From contig CM064505.1 in NCBI GenBank assembly GCA_032716605.1, positions 49,393,865-49,457,864 on the forward strand: a stretch of 64,000 nucleotides of DNA, in the 5' to 3' direction. This document shows, piece after piece, positions 63,441 through 64,000 of the stretch. The notes beneath the pieces are model-generated. The model did no database searches. It was not told the DNA's origin and saw only the letters and a list, made by a program, of their open reading frames with translations. The DNA comes from Paralithodes platypus (Eukaryota; Arthropoda; Malacostraca; Decapoda; Lithodidae). Position 1 is the stretch's first letter; each line of letters begins with the position of its first letter. The translations under genes were made by a program, and so were the position numbers.

Positions 63441-63527
63441 CGTCTGTTAAATTTTTTTTATCACGCTCTTCAGTTCACTCACAGACAGACAGCAATTGAA
63501 ACCCACTAGTGATACAAAATAAGCAAT
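63441..63527 (-). pseudogene. Weak exon-like block related to 46378-46545
   Basis: On the minus strand, TTTTGTTTCAG precedes an open block with CCLSVSELKSVIKK, similar to CCPFVSELRNLL of the exon candidate at 46.4 kb. The similarity stops after about 15 residues, and a possible donor GACGG|GTAACT lies at the end. It may be an alternative exon, a decayed duplicate, or chance. Confidence 0.3.
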
Positions 63528-63639
63528 CTGAAACAAAATGAAAAGAAAGATGAAAGTTTCTTACTGATTTAATTTATTTTCATAGCACATTCAGGCTTCC
63601 ACAAGACGTTCTCAGTTTTACCTAACTTAACCATCCGAG

Positions 63640-63836
63640 TGGATGGGATTCGTTAGCCTTGGTCAGCAACCCATCTAGGGGAGACAACCTTATACAAATC
63701 TGGGTTAATGGGACTCATTAGCCTTGGTCGGCAACCTGTCTAGTGGAGTAAACCTTATACAAATCCGTACTGCTTACCTAAGGGTGAAGCACGTTAGTGG
63801 ATGGACTAGCTGCACACCACTGTAGAAAAATAGTGC
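63640..63836 (+). repeat. Second copy of the tandem-unit dispersed repeat
   Basis: Two units of GATTCGTTAGCCTTGG/ACTCATTAGCCTTGG type ending ACCTTATACAAATC, then TACTGCTTACCTAAG and GTTAGTGGATGGA, as at 56.28-56.48 kb. Interrupted at GTGCTTAA by MITE-4. Confidence 0.65.
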
Positions 63837-63840
63837 TTAA

Positions 63841-64000
63841 CCTCTCGGCTGCGCATGGGGGGTATGAGACACCACACGCCTGTGCGCACGTATTTGAGCT
63901 GTTCCCATCACTAACATCGTTATTTTACCATAAATATCGTTAATACTGATTCATATGCGCCTATTTTACCATTAATATGAAGACATTAACCAGTTACAAC
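63841..64000. mobile_element. MITE-4 left end, cut by window edge
   Basis: TTAA (63837-63840) followed by CCTCTCGGCTGCGC, like the start of MITE-2. The copy of the host repeat at 56.45 kb lacks this sequence. The right end lies outside the window. Confidence 0.55.

Overview
The window looks like transposon-choked DNA from an arthropod, most probably a decapod crustacean. That is inferred from the mixture of elements, not from a marker gene: DIRS1-type tyrosine-recombinase retrotransposons, several CR1/Jockey/RTE-like LINE families, a Penelope-like fragment, and pogo-like and piggyBac-like DNA elements. DIRS1-like elements are known to be widespread in Decapoda. No complete host gene, rRNA or tRNA gene was seen. 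The only plausible host coding sequence is one spliced-exon candidate at 46378-46545 on the minus strand, with a weaker related one near 63.45-63.53 kb. Almost everything else is mobile DNA, mostly pseudogenised.

Layout. 1-4.2 kb: an RTE-like LINE (LINE E) split by a reversed CR1 (CR1-A), itself split by a TTAA-type MITE. 4.2-8.6 kb: a possible small solo LTR, a tRNA-like SINE, and a poly-A-tailed LINE (LINE B) split by a long open-frame copy of LINE A. 8.6-9.8 kb: Penelope-like relic with a second TTAA MITE. 9.97-23.7 kb: a pogo-like transposon (P1) containing LINE A copy 2, which contains DIRS-1, which contains a CR1-B fragment and a second pogo-like element (P2). 23.7-27.6 kb: LINE A/SINE debris, a Ty3/Gypsy integrase tail and a second CR1-A. 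27.7-44.2 kb: a near full-length CR1-B interrupted by CR1-C, which carries a LINE A tail and DIRS-2 in reverse orientation. 44.2-48.0 kb: LINE F pieces, another poly-A LINE and the candidate host exon. 48.0-56.2 kb: a TTAA MITE split by DIRS-3, a divergent GC-rich DIRS. 56.2-64 kb: pogo-like P3 containing LINE A copy 6, in turn split by LINE D, which holds another MITE.

Boundaries are unusually well fixed because the window often carries an intact version of each insertion site. All three DIRS elements sit in precisely restorable targets with no target-site duplication and have an internal complementary region joining copies of both termini, as expected for circular-intermediate, tyrosine-recombinase integration. 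The LINEs and the roughly 524-bp SINE have 10-14 bp duplications, the MITEs duplicate TTAA, and the pogo-like elements duplicate TA.

How the parts interact. The SINE shares its 3' tail with LINE A and was probably mobilised by LINE A enzymes; one insertion is a SINE-LINE A fusion under a single target duplication. The three DIRS elements belong to two families that share terminal motifs, a 3'-only hairpin extension and a 14-15 nt G tract after the recombinase gene. DIRS-3 has an extreme strand composition bias and has lost its reverse-transcriptase catalytic aspartates while keeping the recombinase motifs. All identifications are by eye from the sequence and translated frames; clade names are tentative where stated.
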